Made by a program: the position numbers and the translations under genes. This document shows, in pieces, positions 61,539 to 64,000 of a stretch of DNA of 64,000 nucleotides. This stretch comes from CAYQQR01 sp964420035 (GTDB lineage Bacteria; Bacteroidota; Bacteroidia; Bacteroidales; SM23-62). Below the pieces are notes generated by a model that was given only the letters and a program-made list of their open reading frames with translations, ran no database searches and was not told the DNA's origin. Numbering within the stretch: position 1 is the first letter of the stretch; each line of letters opens with the position of its first letter. The stretch is taken from assembly GCA_964420035.1 (NCBI GenBank), contig CAYQQR010000003.1, forward strand, positions 52,907 through 116,906. The letters are read 5' to 3'.

Positions 61539-62534
61539 ATGAACGAAACAACCGACATTAAAGCCATCAATGAAAAAATAAGCAAGGAAAGTGCATTCGT
61601 CGACCAGGTGTACCTGGAAATGGGTAAGGTGATCGTCGGCCAGAAGCACCTGATCGACTCCCTGCTGATCGGTCTCCTGTCGGACGGGCACGTCCTCCTG
61701 GAAGGAGTTCCCGGTCTGGCAAAAACCCTTGCGGTAAGATCCCTGGCCGACAGCATCGATGCCCGTTTCAACCGGATCCAGTTTACTCCCGACCTTCTGC
61801 CTGCCGACCTGATCGGTACCATGATCTACAGCCAGAAAAAAGAACAATTTGAAGTTAAGAAGGGACCTGTATTCTCACATTTTATCCTTGCAGATGAGGT
61901 AAACCGTTCTCCGGCCAAGGTTCAGAGTGCCCTGCTGGAAGCTATGCAGGAAAAACAGGTTACCATAGGCAGCGGCACTTATAAGCTGGAAGAACCCTTC
62001 ATGGTGATGGCCACCCAAAATCCCATCGAACAGGAGGGTACCTACCCGCTTCCCGAGGCCCAGGTAGACCGGTTCATGCTCAAGGTGGTGATCGACTACC
62101 CCCAAAGGGATGAAGAAAAGAAGATCGTACGGCAAAACCTGGCACAGGAATTTCCCAGGGCATCCCGGGTCATCAAACCCGAGGATATCCTGAAGGTCAG
62201 GCGCATCGTCAAGGAAGTCTACATGGACGAGAAGATAGAACACTATATACTGGACATGGTTTTTGCCACCCGGAACCCGGGGGAATTCAACCTGGCAAAA
62301 TTCAATCCCATGATCCAGTACGGGGGTTCGCCCAGGGCCAGCATATTCCTGGCCATGGCCGCGAAGGCTTATGCCTTCATCAAGCGCCGCGGGTATGTTA
62401 TACCCGAGGATGTACGTGCCATAGCCCATGATGTGATGCGCCACCGTATCGGACTTAGCTATGAAGCCGAAGCGGAAAATATAAGCTCGGAAGATATCAT
62501 CACGGAGATCCTGAATACCATCGAAGTACCCTAA
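61539..62534 (+). CDS. MoxR family AAA+ ATPase
   Basis: The 331-residue ATPase has Walker A as EGVPGLAKTLAVRSL near residue 50, Walker B as FILADEVNRSPAKVQSALLE (split) near 112, the ATQNPIEQEGTYPLPEAQ segment near 155 and an arginine finger in AQVDRFMLKV. MoxR proteins act as chaperones for assembling or activating von Willebrand-factor (VWA) domain proteins and metal-containing complexes. The gene begins an operon with a secreted small protein and a DUF58 protein, the standard MoxR-DUF58 pairing. The downstream VWA/BatA genes are probably outside the window. Confidence 0.93.
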   Translation: MNETTDIKAINEKISKESAFVDQVYLEMGKVIVGQKHLIDSLLIGLLSDGHVLLEGVPGLAKTLAVRSLADSIDARFNRIQFTPDLLPADLIGTMIYSQKKEQFEVKKGPVFSHFILADEVNRSPAKVQSALLEAMQEKQVTIGSGTYKLEEPFMVMATQNPIEQEGTYPLPEAQVDRFMLKVVIDYPQRDEEKKIVRQNLAQEFPRASRVIKPEDILKVRRIVKEVYMDEKIEHYILDMVFATRNPGEFNLAKFNPMIQYGGSPRASIFLAMAAKAYAFIKRRGYVIPEDVRAIAHDVMRHRIGLSYEAEAENISSEDIITEILNTIEVP

Positions 62535-62537
62535 AGG

Positions 62538-62948
62538 ATGAAATCATCAGCACTCATCATATCACTCCTGTGCTGCCTGAGTTTTAACCCGTCCCAGGGC
62601 CAACACCTGGTCGGGAAGAACAAGGAAGAAGTCCGGGAGATCATCAGGACCCATTACAAGGATTTTCATGAGGATGAAACCGTCAGGGTAAAGCGGTTCA
62701 ACTACCTCAAATACGTGGATAACCTGGGGAAACAAACCTGGCTGATCTTTTTCTCCGATAAAGATATCTGCACCAGGACCAAAAGGATGTGCGATTATTC
62801 CATGCTGATGGAGGAGTTCAATAAACTGAACGGGAAATTCGAGAAAAGAGGTAAATATGCCTGGAAGCACGGGGTTGACGATCAGGTGCTGAAGATCGAA
62901 TTAATTCGGGAAGACTGGTATTTCACTATTGTAACGGAAAAAGAATGA
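62538..62948 (+). CDS. Small secreted protein in the MoxR-DUF58 operon
   Basis: The 136-residue protein has a signal peptide (SALIISLLCCLSFNPSQGQ). The mature part is a single alpha/beta domain with KNKEEVREIIRTHYKDF, FNYLKYVDNLGKQTWLIFFS and CTRTKRMCDYSMLMEEFNKL (two cysteines). The family is not recognised. It is 3 bases after moxR and 3 bases before the DUF58 gene, so it belongs to the same transcript and may be the periplasmic partner of this operon in this lineage. Confidence 0.7.
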   Translation: MKSSALIISLLCCLSFNPSQGQHLVGKNKEEVREIIRTHYKDFHEDETVRVKRFNYLKYVDNLGKQTWLIFFSDKDICTRTKRMCDYSMLMEEFNKLNGKFEKRGKYAWKHGVDDQVLKIELIREDWYFTIVTEKE

Positions 62949-62951
62949 ATT

Positions 62952-63833
62952 TTGCCTATGGATGCTTCCGAACTGATCAGAAGGATCAGAAAAATTGAGA
63001 TCAAGACCAGGGGCCTGTCCAGAAACATCTTTGCCGGGGAATACCACAGTGCCTTCAAGGGACGGGGCATGACCTTCAGTGAAGTCAGGGCCTACCAGTA
63101 CGGTGATGATATAAGGAACATCGACTGGAACGTGACGGCCCGCTTCAACCATCCCTATATCAAGATCTATGAAGAGGAGCGGGAACTCACTGTCATGCTG
63201 CTGGTGGATGTCAGCGGTTCCAGGAACTTTGGTACCCGGCACCGGCTGAAGAAGAACCAGATCACGGAAATCGCCGCTGTACTGTCCTTTAGCGCCATCC
63301 ATAACAATGATAAGATCGGGGTCATCCTGTTCAGCGACCGGATTGAGAAATTCATCCCCCCGAAAAAAGGAACCCAGCACATATTGAGGATCATCCGGGA
63401 ACTGATCTACTTCCAGCCTGAATCGGAGAAGACAAGGATAGCGGAACCCTTGCAATACCTGACCAATGGCATAAAGAAAAGATCGACGGCATTCCTGATA
63501 TCCGATTTTATGGATGAAGGCTTTGAAGATGCACTGCAGATTGCCAGCCGGAAACACGATGTGGTCGCCATCCGCATCTACGACCAGCGGGAAACCGAAT
63601 TACCCCCGGTGGGCCTGCTGCGCGTCAGGGACGCGGAAAGCAAGGAGGAGATATGGGTAGACAGCTCCAGTAAAGCGGTGAGGGACCATTATAAAAAGTG
63701 GTGGCAGGATAAAGAGAACGAACTGAAAAATATTTTTATGAAAAGCGGGGTGGACTGGATCGCCGTTCAGACCGGCGAAGACTATGTCCCTCCGCTGATG
63801 AAGTTGTTTAAAAAACGGGAAAAAAGGATGTAG
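62952..63833 (+). CDS. DUF58 domain protein (VWA-like)
   Basis: The 293-residue protein has the DUF58 core: FKGRGMTFSEVRAYQYGDD near residue 37, IRNIDWNVTARFNHPYIKIY near 56, and VMLLVDVSGSRNFG near 85, the last a MIDAS-like DxSxS metal site. DUF58 proteins are soluble VWA-type clients of MoxR ATPases, often linked to envelope stress or cell shape. It is the last gene here. A tandem repeat begins right after its stop. Confidence 0.93.
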   Translation: MPMDASELIRRIRKIEIKTRGLSRNIFAGEYHSAFKGRGMTFSEVRAYQYGDDIRNIDWNVTARFNHPYIKIYEEERELTVMLLVDVSGSRNFGTRHRLKKNQITEIAAVLSFSAIHNNDKIGVILFSDRIEKFIPPKKGTQHILRIIRELIYFQPESEKTRIAEPLQYLTNGIKKRSTAFLISDFMDEGFEDALQIASRKHDVVAIRIYDQRETELPPVGLLRVRDAESKEEIWVDSSSKAVRDHYKKWWQDKENELKNIFMKSGVDWIAVQTGEDYVPPLMKLFKKREKRM

Positions 63834-63842
63834 ATCGCATAA

Positions 63843-64000
63843 GAGCTTAAGAACTTAAGAGTTATAGAGACATTGAGACATTGAGACATTGAGACATTGA
63901 GACATTGAGACATTGAGACATTGAGACGATGAGACATTGAGACATTGAGACGATGAGACATTGAGACATTGAGACATTGAGACATTGAGACATTGAGACA
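63843..64000. repeat. Octamer array GAGACATT (element o), cut by window end
   Basis: The array starts with three related words, GAGCTTAA (63843), GAACTTAA (63851) and GAGTTATA (63859). From 63867 GAGACATT repeats in strict 8-base register for 16 full units plus six bases at the window edge. Units 8 (63923) and 11 (63947) are GAGACGAT. The word order parallels the block at 52023-52086 on the opposite strand. The near-identical copies suggest recent slippage or copy-number variation. Confidence 0.9.

Noticed and set aside
63782..63985. 67-residue minus-strand frame made of repeating MSQCLNVS-like octapeptides
   Set aside because: It is only the translation of the 8-base tandem array (24-base period), not a gene.
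63867..64000. Possible CRISPR-like array
   Set aside because: Units are 8 bases with no spacers between them and no cas genes are near.

Overview
The window is a chromosomal segment of a Bacteroidota bacterium, most likely of the Bacteroidales/Marinilabiliales group. Evidence: two secreted proteases ending in type IX secretion (T9SS) sorting domains, a DUF5916 outer-membrane protein, DUF4293, DUF4465 and DUF6438 proteins, a Bacteroidetes-type LptD, and many -7 promoter elements of the Bacteroidetes form TAnnTTTG (for example at 3801, 23577, 29952, 39195, 48247). The genes are dense, mostly housekeeping, and grouped in short operons that switch strand often. I see no rRNA, tRNA, insertion sequence, prophage or CRISPR array.

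Layout. 1-9 kb: a KamA-like radical SAM protein, an M23 peptidase, then a coiled-coil protein, zapA, a probable 6S RNA, rny and a sugar-nucleotide epimerase. 7-16.6 kb: a SirB1-like protein, a nucleoside phosphorylase, DUF5916 and DUF4293 proteins, pyrBI, an IMPACT-family protein, a drug/metabolite transporter and dnaA. 17-23.5 kb: an amidase/MCE envelope operon divergent from lptD-ridA, then rpsF-rpsR-rplI. 23.6-39 kb: dnaX, icd, a DUF6438 lipoprotein, a T9SS metalloprotease, secA, dapA, a decayed rhodanese gene, a caspase-like protein and ligA. 39.2-45.5 kb: a cobalamin riboswitch followed by a DUF4465 lipoprotein, a T9SS-type serine protease and an ABC importer (btuF-small protein-btuC-btuD). 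45.5-50.6 kb: argS, ffh, folD. 50.6-56.3 kb: an LVIVD-repeat lipoprotein, a beta-barrel candidate, a large GH84/GH20-like lipoprotein and a TauE/SafE permease. 56.4-61 kb: an operon of a TPR protein, a ComA-like phosphosulfolactate synthase, a DUF368 lipid-carrier transporter and aroE, convergent with truA. 61.5-63.8 kb: a MoxR-DUF58 operon.

The most unusual signal lies between the genes. About fifteen spacers carry low-complexity blocks with a strict 7-bp (sometimes 8- or 10-bp) period. Many are built as a left arm of repeated words, a loop, and a right arm of roughly complementary words. Each site has its own word, but the words come from a small shared vocabulary (CTGGTNN/CCAGNNN, GTTNCGN/GTAACNN, GAGNNNNN/GAACNNNN, TAAATCC-like). 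Two sites share an exact 14-base core, and two sites 12 kb apart share an octamer scheme in opposite orientation. In at least three cases (ffh, btuD, truA) the block supplies the last codons or the stop codon of the neighbouring gene. I know of no named family for this; it is the best candidate here for something undescribed.

The second notable unit is the vitamin B12-regulated cluster, which puts a surface-type lipoprotein and a predicted exported trypsin-like protease together with a cobalamin ABC importer. All assignments come from reading the sequence without database searches.
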